Shown: positions 8,768-17,101, counted from the first letter of the stretch. The stretch: DNA of 64,000 nucleotides from DASXQK01 sp963724385 (GCA_963724385.1 CAVRUJ010000001.1:1736001-1800000), one strand, 5' to 3'. Program-made: numbers and translations. The notes: generated from the sequence alone by a model not told the origin.

Positions 8768-9454
8768 CTAACGCGCCTGGGACAGTGCCGATTGCAGCGA
8801 GCGGATGTAGGCAGTGCTGGTGAGCGTGGCTCCGGTGACGATGTCCACCCTCGCGCTTTGGGCGCTGACGACTTCGCTTTCCAAGACCGGCAGCGCACGC
8901 GAATTGATATATCGGCTGGTCGACCGGTCCGAAGGGTATCGCAGCACACTGACGGATGTGATGCGGCCGCCCTGAATTTCCGCCTCGACCCGGACCAGCC
9001 CGTAATAGGCGTTGACCGACGGGCCGGGATATTTGCCGTCCCGGAAGCCATTGGCGCTCGCAACCTGCAGGCTTGTGGCCGGGATGGCATTGGATGATGT
9101 CGTCGCGCCGGCCGTCGCCGGCTGGGGGACGCCGGGAGCTTTCAGCAGATTTGCCTTGATATAGCCGGTCCTGTCGCCCGTTCTGACGTGGAACCATGAG
9201 CCGCTCCGGGTTTTCCCCATGACAAGCACCGTTGTTCCCCGCGCCAGCCTGGCGACGATCTTGCCGGACGTGCTCGGCCTGTCGCGCAGGTTCGCATAGC
9301 CATAGGTGTTGTCGACGATCAGCTCGGTGTAAGCGACGGACAGGATCGGGCGCTCGATCGGAATCGGCAGCGCGGTCATCGGGCCTGCCGACGCGTTCCC
9401 CGCCGCGGCGCCAATCGCCGAAATGGCAGCGACGATCACGGGTATTCTTCGCAT
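8768..9454 (-). CDS. Exported SH3b + FMN-binding domain protein
   Basis: 228 residues from the ATG at 9454, which begins a signal peptide (MRRIPVIVAAISAIGAAAGN). A bacterial SH3 domain follows (about 40-110: NLRDRPSTSGKIVARLARGT, GYIKANLL). The C-terminal 90 residues are an FMN-binding domain of the type in NqrC, RnfG and NosR; the motif DIVTGATLTS contains the threonine that can carry covalent FMN. An SH3b domain usually contacts peptidoglycan, so this looks like a wall-associated periplasmic flavoprotein in electron transfer. There are c-type cytochromes nearby but no NADH-oxidising partner. The domain pairing is unusual. Confidence 0.75.
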   Translation of the reverse strand: MRRIPVIVAAISAIGAAAGNASAGPMTALPIPIERPILSVAYTELIVDNTYGYANLRDRPSTSGKIVARLARGTTVLVMGKTRSGSWFHVRTGDRTGYIKANLLKAPGVPQPATAGATTSSNAIPATSLQVASANGFRDGKYPGPSVNAYYGLVRVEAEIQGGRITSVSVLRYPSDRSTSRYINSRALPVLESEVVSAQSARVDIVTGATLTSTAYIRSLQSALSQAR

Positions 9455-9648
9455 TGGATCCAGCCCATTTCCACAAACTCGAGACCGAGTCGATTGAAGT
9501 TTCTCCTCGGTGCTGACAGCAGTCTGACATTGGCCGCGCGTGGACGCGAACTTATTGCGCACCGCCCCATGACGGCAGATCGCCCGGCCTTACACAATGG
9601 TCATGAACACGCCGGTTTCACGTCAGATTGCCCGCCTAGCCTCGCCGG

Positions 9649-10338
9649 ATGAGCGACGCCTCGGCCTGCGAGAGAACTGCCTCCCCAATTGACCTCTCCA
9701 TCCGTTCGCCCCATGAAAGCCAGTCCAGGAATGGCCTGCCGGGGCCGCTCGCGGAAGCCGCGCTGTTCTTCGGCGCCTGGCTGCGGCACCCGGCCAACAT
9801 CGGCGCGATCATGCCGACGCGCGCGCCGCTCGCCCGCGCCATGGGGGGCGAGGCGGCGGGCCAGCGCACCGGATCCATCGTGGAGCTCGGTGGAGGCACC
9901 GGCCCTCTCACGCGGGCGCTGCTGGCATCAGGCATATCCCATGACCGCTTGACCGTGATCGAGCGCAACCCGGTCTTCCATCGCTTCCTGGTCCGGCAGT
10001 TCCCAAACCTGCGCATTCTTCACGCCGACGCCGAGCAGTTGACCCAGGCGTTGACCAGGCATCAGGTCGGCCGCGTGCGCACCATCGTCTCGTCTCTCCC
10101 GCGGGTCGGCTGGCCCCTGGCCCTGCAAAGATCGATCCTGCATCAATGCTTCGCCGCGCTCGGCAGTGAAGGCGTTTTCCTCGAATTCTCCTATGGCCCC
10201 GTTTCTCCCGTGCCACGCATTCTTCTCCGCGAGCTCGGGCTGGTGGCGCGCCGCCTCAAGCGCGTCTGGGGCAATTTTCCGCCTGCGACGGTGTGGGGCT
10301 ACCGCCGCCAGCAGATCGTCGGGAATGGGTCGTCCTAG
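9649..10338 (+). CDS. PmtA-like phospholipid N-methyltransferase
   Basis: 229-residue class I SAM methyltransferase. Motif I is VELGGGTGPLTRALL near residue 78, with ERNPVFHRFL as the following acidic motif. The segment SSLPRVGWP matches the position of the conserved SxLP motif in the Rhodobacter/Sinorhizobium PmtA type, and the C-terminus is basic (VARRLKRVWGNFPPATVWGY). These soluble enzymes methylate phosphatidylethanolamine to phosphatidylcholine. Alternatives are other KsgA-like methyltransferases. Two large palindromes lie immediately downstream. Confidence 0.75.
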   Translation: MSDASACERTASPIDLSIRSPHESQSRNGLPGPLAEAALFFGAWLRHPANIGAIMPTRAPLARAMGGEAAGQRTGSIVELGGGTGPLTRALLASGISHDRLTVIERNPVFHRFLVRQFPNLRILHADAEQLTQALTRHQVGRVRTIVSSLPRVGWPLALQRSILHQCFAALGSEGVFLEFSYGPVSPVPRILLRELGLVARRLKRVWGNFPPATVWGYRRQQIVGNGSS

Positions 10339-10386
10339 AGCAAGATCGGGTCAGCTTGAATCAAGCTGACCCGTGAATCTTGCTCT
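10337..10386. repeat. Nested inverted repeat A
   Basis: Two-level palindrome. Outer arms AGAGCAAGAT / ATCTTGCTCT (10337-10346 and 10377-10386) enclose perfect inner arms GGGTCAGCTTG / CAAGCTGACCC separated by AAT. It overlaps the stop codon of the methyltransferase gene and could act as a transcription terminator, although no T-run follows. Its architecture is repeated by the element at 10399-10450. Confidence 0.8.
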
Positions 10387-10398
10387 ACTTCAACAGAT

Positions 10399-10450
10399 TA
10401 GAGCCTGATTCACATCTCAAGCTGAGTGCGCTTGAGACGATCAGGCTCTA
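10399..10450. repeat. Nested inverted repeat B
   Basis: Second two-level palindrome, 12 bp after the first. Outer arms TAGAGCCTGAT / ATCAGGCTCTA; inner arms TCTCAAGC / GCTTGAGA around TGAGTGC. The arms begin TAGAGC as in element A but the interiors differ, so the pair resembles two members of a palindromic intergenic repeat family rather than a simple duplication. Confidence 0.8.
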
Positions 10451-10580
10451 GGGAAGTTCGCTGATGGTCGCATGCCTGCGGCTTGCTCCAGAGCAGGGTT
10501 CATATTGCGGCGGCGCCAGGCGGCGTGCCGCGGCGCTTGTGTCTTTCGTGGCGATGTCATGGCCATTGGCGCGGGCCTGC

Positions 10581-11024
10581 ATGGTGCGAGTTGTCCTGCT
10601 GATTGCGCTCATCCTCGGCCTCACAACCGGAGCCGCAAGGGCGGCGGGAAACTCCGTGCCCGCCGGGGCCGAGGCGCAAACTCGGAAGGAATGCGGCGCC
10701 TGTCACATGGTCTATCCGCCGGAACTGCTGCCGATTCGCTCCTGGCGAAAGATCATGGCCGGTCTGGCCGACCACTTCGGCGAGGACGCAAGCCTCCCCG
10801 AGCCCGCACGTGCCAACATCGAGGCGTATCTTCTCGCCAATGCGGGCGACGCGCCTGGAGCCCGCGATGGTCCGGTCTTCGTGAACGATATTCCCGCGGG
10901 CGACACGCCGTTGCGCATCACCGACACTCCCGCCTGGATCGACATCCACGGCGAAATCCCGGAGAGCTTCTTTGCGGACCCGAAGGTCAAGTCGAAAGCC
11001 AATTGCCTGGCCTGCCACAGCTGA
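10581..11024 (+). CDS. Diheme cytochrome c (DHC), third copy, unlinked
   Basis: 147 residues from the ATG at 10581, which starts a signal peptide (MVRVVLLIALILGLTTGAARA). Heme motifs are CGACH near residue 37 and CLACH three residues before the end. It aligns with both DHC proteins at the window start (SWRKIMAGLADHFGEDASLP; LRITDTPAW). It lacks an SHP neighbour and is convergent with the glycosyltransferase gene, so it may serve another electron acceptor, such as the FMN-binding protein nearby, or be a redundant copy. Confidence 0.8.
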   Translation: MVRVVLLIALILGLTTGAARAAGNSVPAGAEAQTRKECGACHMVYPPELLPIRSWRKIMAGLADHFGEDASLPEPARANIEAYLLANAGDAPGARDGPVFVNDIPAGDTPLRITDTPAWIDIHGEIPESFFADPKVKSKANCLACHS

Positions 11025-11092
11025 ATCGCTATCAGCAAAGAGCGCAACCGGGGACGGGGCCGCTTCGTTGAATCGCGGCGAGCCCGCCGGCC

Positions 11093-12046
11093 TCACGCAC
11101 CGCTTCGTGCAAAGACGGCGCGCCACGCCCTGCCTGCCGCAGCGCCGAGCCGATAGGCGCGGTCCCGCGCGACATGGCGCAGCAGGTATCGCCGCGCTGC
11201 GCGGGAGATTTCCTGCCGGGACGGCATCCAGCCCAGCGAGCGCAAGCGCAGGCGCTGCATTTCCGCGAGTCCTACCGCCTCCATGGCCGTCGTCTTTTGC
11301 CCGTCGTGCACGCGAAAGCAGCCGAGAAACCTCGGCAGATGGCGCATCTCGAAGCCGGCCTCTTGGACCCGGAGAATAAAATCCCAGTCCAGCGCGTACT
11401 GAAAGGACGCGTCGAGTGGGCCGACGGCAGACCAGACCCGGCGGCGCCAGAACAGCGTCTCCTGCGGGACGTAGTCGATATATTTCAGCGCCGCAGGATC
11501 GTGGCGCGGTAGCACCCGGCGCCCCGTTTCCCGGCCGGCGGCGTCGATGTAGATTCTGTTGCCGTAGATCACGTCGGCCTCGGGGTGCCGGGCGAAGTAG
11601 TCGCCGACATAGGCGAGCGCGCCGGGCAGGAGGACGTCGTCGCTGTTGAGCCAGGCCATGATCTCGCCCTGGATGCGGCCAAAGCCGCGATTGATCGCCT
11701 CCGCCTGCCCGCCATCGACGGCGCTCGACCAGCAAAGCGCATCGCCGTGGCGCTCCAAGGTCGCGACCGTCCCGTCCGTGGAGCCTCCGTCCTCGACCGT
11801 GTAGGAAAGCCTCGGATAGCCCTGGGAGAGGACGCTTGCGATGGTCTCTGCGATGAACCGGTTCTGGTTGAGCGAGGGCGTGACGATCGCGATCGATGGC
11901 GCCTGGTCGGGATCGCCCGCCATGCGATAGCCCGCCCCAGGCACAAGCGGACGCGGGCGATACTGCTGGAATCGATTCAGGTTCGGCCGCAGAAGGCGCT
12001 TAGCGGCCCGCACAATCCAGCCAGTGGGAACCGCAGCGCTCCCCAT
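11093..12046 (-). CDS. GT2 family glycosyltransferase
   Basis: 317 residues from the ATG at 12046. The GT-A fold begins near residue 50 with SIAIVTPSLNQNRFIAETIA; EDGGSTDGT is the nucleotide-binding segment and LNSDD the metal-binding DxD-like motif. A conserved DWDFILRV segment lies toward the C-terminal half. The tail is basic (ARRYLLRHVARDRAYRLGAA) and duplicated as a remnant at 8535-8765. Such enzymes transfer an activated sugar to a glycan or lipid; donor and acceptor cannot be read from sequence. It lies 31 bp downstream of the MCE gene. Confidence 0.85.
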   Translation of the reverse strand: MGSAAVPTGWIVRAAKRLLRPNLNRFQQYRPRPLVPGAGYRMAGDPDQAPSIAIVTPSLNQNRFIAETIASVLSQGYPRLSYTVEDGGSTDGTVATLERHGDALCWSSAVDGGQAEAINRGFGRIQGEIMAWLNSDDVLLPGALAYVGDYFARHPEADVIYGNRIYIDAAGRETGRRVLPRHDPAALKYIDYVPQETLFWRRRVWSAVGPLDASFQYALDWDFILRVQEAGFEMRHLPRFLGCFRVHDGQKTTAMEAVGLAEMQRLRLRSLGWMPSRQEISRAARRYLLRHVARDRAYRLGAAAGRAWRAVFARSGA

Positions 12047-12077
12047 CGTGATCCCTATGAGAAACTCGGGCTCAGCC

Positions 12078-13037
12078 TCAGTGCCGCGGCTTGGTCGGCG
12101 CTGGAGGCTCGAAACCGGCTTGCCGGTCCTGCAGGAAATACTGCTCCGGGTTCGCCGCGATTTCGCTGGATATCCGCTTGATGATCCGCATCGTGAGATT
12201 GACCTCGGCGACCATGGCGGGAAATTCGTAGAGCCCGGTCGCGGTGAAATCATCGATGGACTGCCGGTTCTCGTCGGAGGCCTTCTTGAAGTCGGCGGCC
12301 AGCCTGCCGAGGATCGCGCTGAGGGCGCGGCCTTCGCGGGAGGCTGCGTCGACCTCGCCGCCGATCCTGCCGACGAAGGCCTGCATGTCCGTGCCGAGGC
12401 TGCGGAACTCGGCGTTGGTGTTGCTGATCTGCTTGCCTGCCGCGCCGAGGCTGTCCAGGGTCTTGCCGACCTCGACCGTATTGGACGCGAGCAGCGCCTG
12501 GAACTTCTGCACATTGTCCATGATGCGCCCGGCGGCCGCCATGTTGTCGGAGGAGAAGAGCGTGCTCGCGTTGTCGAGCAGGAGGTTGGCCTTGGCCTCC
12601 AGCCCGGGCATGCCCGTGATGAGCCGCTGGATCGGCGTGTAGCGCGACGGGATTTCGGCGCCGTCCGCTATCAGCGGCGCAACGCTGCGGCCGCGGCTGA
12701 TGTCCACCAGCACCCCGCCGGTGAGCCCCCGCAGCTGCAAGGTCGCCACCGAATCGGCGCGAATGGGCGCGCTGGCGTCCACCACCATGTCGATCCGGGA
12801 ATAGGTCGAATCATTGGGATCGACGCCGACCTTGGTCACATGGCCGATGGGAATGCCGCCGAACAGCACGGGTGCGCCCTCGCTGACGCCCTGGATCGAT
12901 TCCAGGAAGCGGGAGAAATGGCTCGCCATCGCCGTGCGCTCGCCGAGCTTGCCGACCCAGAAGACGAAGCCGATGCCGCCCAGCACGAGCAGCAGCACGA
13001 AGGCGCCGACGGCGATGTTGCTGGCCCGGGTTTCCAT
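12078..13037 (-). CDS. MCE/MlaD-family lipid transport protein
   Basis: 319 residues. An N-terminal membrane anchor (about 8-28, IAVGAFVLLLVLGGIGFVFW) is followed by an MCE domain (about 38-115; SEGAPVLFGGIPIGHVTKV, LTGGVLVDIS). The C-terminal half is long and helical with few prolines, as in MCE proteins that build a lipid channel across the periplasm. It would act with an MlaE/MlaF-type permease and ATPase, but neither is adjacent, so partners are encoded elsewhere. The glycosyltransferase follows on the same strand. Confidence 0.85.
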   Translation of the reverse strand: METRASNIAVGAFVLLLVLGGIGFVFWVGKLGERTAMASHFSRFLESIQGVSEGAPVLFGGIPIGHVTKVGVDPNDSTYSRIDMVVDASAPIRADSVATLQLRGLTGGVLVDISRGRSVAPLIADGAEIPSRYTPIQRLITGMPGLEAKANLLLDNASTLFSSDNMAAAGRIMDNVQKFQALLASNTVEVGKTLDSLGAAGKQISNTNAEFRSLGTDMQAFVGRIGGEVDAASREGRALSAILGRLAADFKKASDENRQSIDDFTATGLYEFPAMVAEVNLTMRIIKRISSEIAANPEQYFLQDRQAGFEPPAPTKPRH

Positions 13038-13152
13038 GCGGGACGAACTCGATGCCCTTTTCCGATGGGACGCAAGCTCGCAGATCGACCTAGCGCTGTC
13101 CAGATCGCGGGAGCCGACGGGCCGGCGTCGTCAGCTCACGGGCCGCTGGTGC

Positions 13153-13599
13153 CTATGGCGCCGTCCGCCCGCGGTTTGCGAGCGGCTTGGTGAGGGCCGT
13201 CGCCGGCGCCATCCCCCGGTCGAGGCGGCGCAAGAAGGTATGATAGCGCAGGCCCGCCTGCTCGGCCCAGGCGGCGAGCGGCATGGTGACGGTGACGAAC
13301 CGCGTGTTGCGCCGGTTCCGCATCTGCTGGACGGCGGTGGCCCAAGTGCAGTTCTCCGGACAGTATGGGCCGTCATTGTCGCGCCGCTCCAGGCTGTGGC
13401 GCGGCGAGGGCCGCGGGCCCATGTCGTCAAGGAAGTCGGCGAAGCTCGCGAGCCAGCGCGCGCAGACGCGAATCCCGCGGCCGCCATAGCGTGGGTACTG
13501 GTGATGGCGGGGATTGCTGCAGCGGGACTTCATGTGCTGCCAGGCTCGGTATTCCGGGCTGCGGCTGAGGCCCGCTGCCTTGGCTTGCGGATGGATCAT
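13153..13599 (-). CDS. Phage-type HNH-like protein
   Basis: 148 residues; its ATG overlaps the previous stop codon (ATGA at 13599). The central region has YRAWQHMKSRCSNP, then YGGRGIRVCARW and a segment with DDMGPRPS, RRDNDGPY and PENCTWAT. This layout is typical of small phage proteins annotated as HNH-like or AP2-linked nucleases, with the RDND and ENC segments at the place of the HNH hairpin. Canonical HNH histidines are not complete, so activity is uncertain. Likely part of the prophage remnant. Confidence 0.55.
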   Translation of the reverse strand: MIHPQAKAAGLSRSPEYRAWQHMKSRCSNPRHHQYPRYGGRGIRVCARWLASFADFLDDMGPRPSPRHSLERRDNDGPYCPENCTWATAVQQMRNRRNTRFVTVTMPLAAWAEQAGLRYHTFLRRLDRGMAPATALTKPLANRGRTAP

Positions 13600-14063
13600 C
13601 AGGCCGCTTCGCTTGCCGGCGCGCCCGCGGGTAGTGCTGCATGGGCGACGAGGAGGCTCGATCCCAGCGCCAGGAGCAGCGCGCCCGATGCGCGGCGGAG
13701 GCCGGCGGCGGCATGGCCGGCCATGTCCAGGCAATCGGCCCGGCGCCTGGCGAGGTAAGGCTCGGGGATCGGCGCGCCGGTCTCCACAAGGTGAAGCGCC
13801 TTGCGGAACCGGTTGCGCGCGTCGGCCGCAAGCGGCGCCTGCGGGCCGTCATCGGCGCGCCGATAGTCGTCGATGGTCTCGACTTCCCGGAGCTCGGCCT
13901 CGAGCCGGCCGGTCCAGAAATCAAGCTCCTGGCGGGCCCGCGCGATGGGATCGGCCATGATCGCTGCGTCCCGGTCCTGGGCGGCGGCGAGGATCTCCGC
14001 ATCGGGCTCGCCGTCGTAGCGCGCGAAGGCCGCCGCCGTGGCCGGGCCCCAGACCGCGAGCAT
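13599..14063 (-). CDS. Hypothetical prophage-linked protein with C-terminal membrane helix
   Basis: 154 residues from ATG 14063; an in-frame ATG at 14138 would add 25 proline/arginine-rich residues. No family recognised. The body is charged and helical (ARYDGEPDAEILAAAQDRDA); the C-terminus has a hydrophobic segment (ALLLALGSSLLVAHAALPAG). Just upstream, a good GGAGG site serves a 15-codon frame (MAFISAAPANSGKPA) that ends one base before this ATG, so translation may be coupled to a short leader. It overlaps the HNH-like gene by 1 bp. Confidence 0.5.
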   Translation of the reverse strand: MLAVWGPATAAAFARYDGEPDAEILAAAQDRDAAIMADPIARARQELDFWTGRLEAELREVETIDDYRRADDGPQAPLAADARNRFRKALHLVETGAPIPEPYLARRRADCLDMAGHAAAGLRRASGALLLALGSSLLVAHAALPAGAPASEAA

Positions 14064-14239
14064 GTCAGGCGGGCTTTCCGGAGTTGGCCGGCGCGGCGCT
14101 GATGAAGGCCATGGGTTCCTCCCTGCAGATGGGCGCAAGGAGAATGTTGCGATATTAGCAATTAATTGTCAATGCGAAAATCGCGATAGGCGGTTCGATC
14201 CTCGCTGCGCGGGTGACGAGGGGGCGGGGAGGGGCCTCT

Positions 14240-14830
14240 CTACTCCTCCAGGGTGCCGGCGATGCGGACGACCCGGCGGAGTTCTCCCTTGGGAACGGAG
14301 AGGCGCCGGGCGGGGTTGAGCTGCTCGACCTCGATCGCCTCGCCCTTGGGCCCGAGATAGCGCTTCACCAGGCCCCGGCCGTCCTTGAACTCGAGCAGGA
14401 CGAAATCCTTGCGCCGCACGGGCTTGGAGGGGTCGGCCCAGAGCAGCTCGCCGTTGAAATAGCGCGGCTCCATGGATTCACCGGAGATCCGGATGGCGGC
14501 GGGGTTCGCAACGCCCGCCATCCAAGGGGGCACCGGGCGCCAGCCGATCGGGTTCTGGGTGTCGATGAAGTCGCCATCGAGGCCGCCGCGCGCGCTCCCG
14601 TAGATGGGCATGCTGAGCTCGGTGTCGGCCGTGCGCTCGGGCTCGGCGGCCGGCGCGCCCTCGAAATAGGCCTGGATCTTGTCCCACTCATCGATGGTGA
14701 GCCTTCGGGTTCCGGCCATGATCCGGCTGACCACGCCGGGGTCGCGCCCGATGATCTCGCCGATCAGCTTCTGCGGCCGGCCGGCGGCGGCGAGCCGCGC
14801 GCGGATCCAGGCGATCTTGTCCTCTGCCAT
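14240..14830 (-). CDS. CI/LexA-like phage repressor (HTH + S24 peptidase)
   Basis: 196 residues from ATG 14830; a TTG 84 bp upstream is in frame but reads through the operator region. An N-terminal helix-turn-helix (about 18-48: KLIGEIIGRDPGVVSRIMAG) is followed by an S24 domain with catalytic S119 (SGESMEPRY) and K156 (GRGLVKRYL). The linker has no obvious Ala-Gly cleavage bond (YGSARGGL), so RecA-stimulated autocleavage is doubtful. It is divergent from 14924 across palindromes it probably binds. It indicates an immunity region of a prophage. Confidence 0.85.
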   Translation of the reverse strand: MAEDKIAWIRARLAAAGRPQKLIGEIIGRDPGVVSRIMAGTRRLTIDEWDKIQAYFEGAPAAEPERTADTELSMPIYGSARGGLDGDFIDTQNPIGWRPVPPWMAGVANPAAIRISGESMEPRYFNGELLWADPSKPVRRKDFVLLEFKDGRGLVKRYLGPKGEAIEVEQLNPARRLSVPKGELRRVVRIAGTLEE

Positions 14831-14841
14831 GGCGGGCAGTA

Positions 14842-14917
14842 TTGCGGGATTCGCAAAGCGGGTCTGTTGCCAATAGCGCATTGCGCTGTTGACAGATGAT
14901 TGCTGTTTACGCAATTA
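14842..14917. promoter_or_regulatory. Prophage immunity operator/promoter region
   Basis: Three inverted repeats lie between the divergent repressor and early gene: TTGCG-N5-CGCAA (14842-14856), AGCGC-ATT-GCGCT (14875-14887) and ATTGC-N7-GCAAT (14899-14915). A rightward promoter fits TTGACA (14889-14894), 17 bp, CAATTA (14912-14917); the third palindrome covers its spacer and -10. Repressor binding would block this promoter. The predicted start of transcription coincides with the ATG at 14924. Confidence 0.7.
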
Positions 14918-14923
14918 TGCCGC

Positions 14924-15193
14924 ATGGCCAATCTCTGCGGCATCAAGGCGATCCAGGCGGGCGCCAGGCACGCGCCCTCCTGGGAAGAGGACCCGGGCGA
15001 CCGTCTGGCGCGGCTCAAGGCCGCCTTCCTCCAGAACCCCTCGGAAGAGCGCAAGGAGCGGATGGTGGCCGCCCTTCACCGCTATTGGCGGGCGCGCAAC
15101 GGCGGTGCGGGCGTCGGCCTCATGGAGGAGGTCGCGGCCATGGACCGCTGGGCCGACGGCGTGATCGAAGACCGGGATCGGGAGCGCCGATGA
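14924..15193 (+). CDS. Early prophage protein in the Cro position
   Basis: 89 residues from ATG 14924, about 7 bases after the -10, with no ribosome-binding site: probably translated from a leaderless transcript. No recognised domain and no clear helix-turn-helix; charged and helical (WEEDPGDRLARLKAAFLQNP). Its position opposite the repressor is that of a Cro-like or early regulatory gene. It overlaps the following gene by 4 bp (ATGA). Confidence 0.55.
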   Translation: MANLCGIKAIQAGARHAPSWEEDPGDRLARLKAAFLQNPSEERKERMVAALHRYWRARNGGAGVGLMEEVAAMDRWADGVIEDRDRERR

Positions 15194-16434
15194 TGCGGGC
15201 CCGCGCCACCGACCGTTTCGAAGCCGAGATCCGCGAGCTTGCGGGCAAAGGCTGCACCGATCCCGAGATCGCCTTGGCGATCGGCGTCTCGGAAAGCGCC
15301 ATTTGGCAGGCGCGGCGGCGCTTCGGCCTGGCGCCACGCCCGCGCGGCGGCCGGCACAAACCGGTGCTGGCAAGCGCCTCAGCGCCGTACGGGCCGGTGA
15401 TCACTGGCAACGCAGAGACGACACCGAGCGCCGACGAGAAGTTCGCCCGCGCCATGGCCGGGCGGCGCTTCGAGAAGCGTCCGGCTGAAGCCGACCCGGC
15501 GGCTTCAGCTGCCGCGGCCCGATCCGGCCGAAGGGCTCGGCGTGTCGTCGGCTTGGAGCGCCATGGAAATGGGGGAGAGGTACCGCGAATGACCGAACTG
15601 CCGGAACCGCTGACGCCAGCCGAGGGCGACCTCCAAGGCTACGGCTTCATGCCGCTCTACGGCCATCGTCTGTTCGGCAGCGGCTTCAACACGCTGTGCA
15701 ATGACGCCGAGTGGCGCGCCGGCGTCACGCTCTGGTGGGCGGCCTGGAACCAGGTCCCGGCCGGAAGCCTGCCGGACGACGACGTGGCGCTGGCGCGCCT
15801 GGCCGATCTCGGGCGCGACCTGCGGCGATGGCGGAGGCTAAGGGTCAACGCGCTACGCGGGTTCGTCAGATGCGCCGACGGGCGGCTCTATCACAAGGCG
15901 CTGGCGCCGCTGGTGGTCGAGGCCTGGGCCAAGCGCCTGGCGGAGCGGGACAGGAAGCGGAAATACCGCGACCGGAAACAGGGACGGGACGCGGATGGTT
16001 CGAAGCCGGCGACGGGGACATCCGCGTCGCGTCCACCCGTAGAGGGAGAGGAGAGGGACAAGAGAGGGACAGGAGATTCAAGTTCCGAAGCTGTCGCTTC
16101 GGCAGGGCACGGCGAGCCGGATGCGCTCGACCTGCCGCTCTCGCTGCTGCGCGCGCCGGACGGCGACTGGTCGAAGCCGCTGTTCCGCCAGGGCCTGGCC
16201 TGGCTCGCGCGCGCCTCGTCGCTGACGCCGGCGGCACTGCGCCCGCTCATGGGCAAATGGCTGAAGGTCGCGGGCGACGACCACCGCCGCCTGTTCGAGC
16301 TTCTCGCCACGGCCGAGCGCCAGGCGATCGCCGATCCGCGCGGCTGGATCACGGCTCAATTGGGAGGAACTCGTGAACAAGCCACCGGCTATCGCAACGG
16401 TTTCGCTGAGCTCATCGCTGAGGGCGAGCTGTGA
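15190..16434 (+). CDS. HTH + DUF1376 (YdaU-like) prophage replication-region protein
   Basis: A single open frame of 414 codons. The first part (MMRARATDRFEAEIRELA) carries a helix-turn-helix-like segment (TDPEIALAIGVSESAIWQAR). From residue 134 (ATG 15589, preceded by GGGGAGAGG) the sequence is a DUF1376 protein starting MTELPEPLTP, with the conserved FMPLYGHRLF...WRAGVTLWWAAW and LYHKALAPLVVEAW. DUF1376 proteins occur in prophage replication regions. Because the 15589 ATG has its own ribosome-binding site, there may be two genes joined in frame, or two products from one frame. The middle is low complexity (RDADGSKPATGTSASRPPVE). Confidence 0.65.
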   Translation: MMRARATDRFEAEIRELAGKGCTDPEIALAIGVSESAIWQARRRFGLAPRPRGGRHKPVLASASAPYGPVITGNAETTPSADEKFARAMAGRRFEKRPAEADPAASAAAARSGRRARRVVGLERHGNGGEVPRMTELPEPLTPAEGDLQGYGFMPLYGHRLFGSGFNTLCNDAEWRAGVTLWWAAWNQVPAGSLPDDDVALARLADLGRDLRRWRRLRVNALRGFVRCADGRLYHKALAPLVVEAWAKRLAERDRKRKYRDRKQGRDADGSKPATGTSASRPPVEGEERDKRGTGDSSSEAVASAGHGEPDALDLPLSLLRAPDGDWSKPLFRQGLAWLARASSLTPAALRPLMGKWLKVAGDDHRRLFELLATAERQAIADPRGWITAQLGGTREQATGYRNGFAELIAEGEL

Positions 16435-17101
16435 GGGAACCCCGCGCCTCGTCGATCGCGGCGACGGCTATGGCGCCACGACCGTCGGCGAGAGCTGGCG
16501 GCCGCCCAGCCAGGCGAGCCCGGCCTTGAAGGCCGAAGCCGCGCGCGCCTTGGAAGCGGCGGAACGCGCGCTTGCGCCCGCCAGCGCCGAGACCATGGGC
16601 CGGTGGCTCGCCAGCCTCGGCCTGCTCTGCGCCGGGGCGATGGCGGCCCAGGAGGCGCGGGCCAAGATCGGCGCCTATGCCAGCCTCATGGATTATCCGC
16701 CGGTCTGTTTCACCAAGGCGACCCTGCGCGAGGCGGGACGGCGCTTCAAATGGCTGCCGAGCTATGCTGAGCTGGCGGCCTTGCTCGACGAGGCCGCGGC
16801 ATCCGCGCGCGCGTTGCGGGATCGCTTGCGTGCCATCGCCGAAGCGCCGCTGCCGCCGGCGCCGCCGACGCGGCGCGCGCTCAGCGATGCGGAGCGCGAG
16901 GAAATCCGGCGCCGCACTGACGCCTCGCTCGCGAGCATCATGGCCGCGGCCGAGACGATGCGCCGGCGCCCGGCCTTGCCGCCGGTCCACACGCGAAGCG
17001 GCCCGTTCGATCCCGGCCGCACGCCCGGCGAGGAACTGCGAAACGCGGAAGCAGGGGATGCGATGGCGGGGGAGGGCCCATGGCCAGGCGCAGACGCGTG
17101 A
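16373..17101 (+). CDS. Hypothetical prophage protein
   Basis: 242 residues, GTG start preceded by GGGAGGA, overlapping the DUF1376 frame by 62 bp. No family recognised. It is Ala/Arg-rich and mainly helical (ALKAEAARALEAAERALAPA; REEIRRRTDASLASIMAAAE), with a central segment LMDYPPVCFTKATLREAGRR and WLPSYAELAALLDEA. Position between DUF1376 and DUF6456 genes suggests a role in phage DNA replication or its control. It overlaps the next gene by 22 bp. Confidence 0.6.
   Translation: MNKPPAIATVSLSSSLRASCEGTPRLVDRGDGYGATTVGESWRPPSQASPALKAEAARALEAAERALAPASAETMGRWLASLGLLCAGAMAAQEARAKIGAYASLMDYPPVCFTKATLREAGRRFKWLPSYAELAALLDEAAASARALRDRLRAIAEAPLPPAPPTRRALSDAEREEIRRRTDASLASIMAAAETMRRRPALPPVHTRSGPFDPGRTPGEELRNAEAGDAMAGEGPWPGADA

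Noticed and set aside
8535..9530. 331-codon minus-strand frame across the FMN-binding gene
   Set aside because: Only its last about 60 codons have meaning (glycosyltransferase tail); the rest overlaps the true SH3b/FMN gene out of frame.
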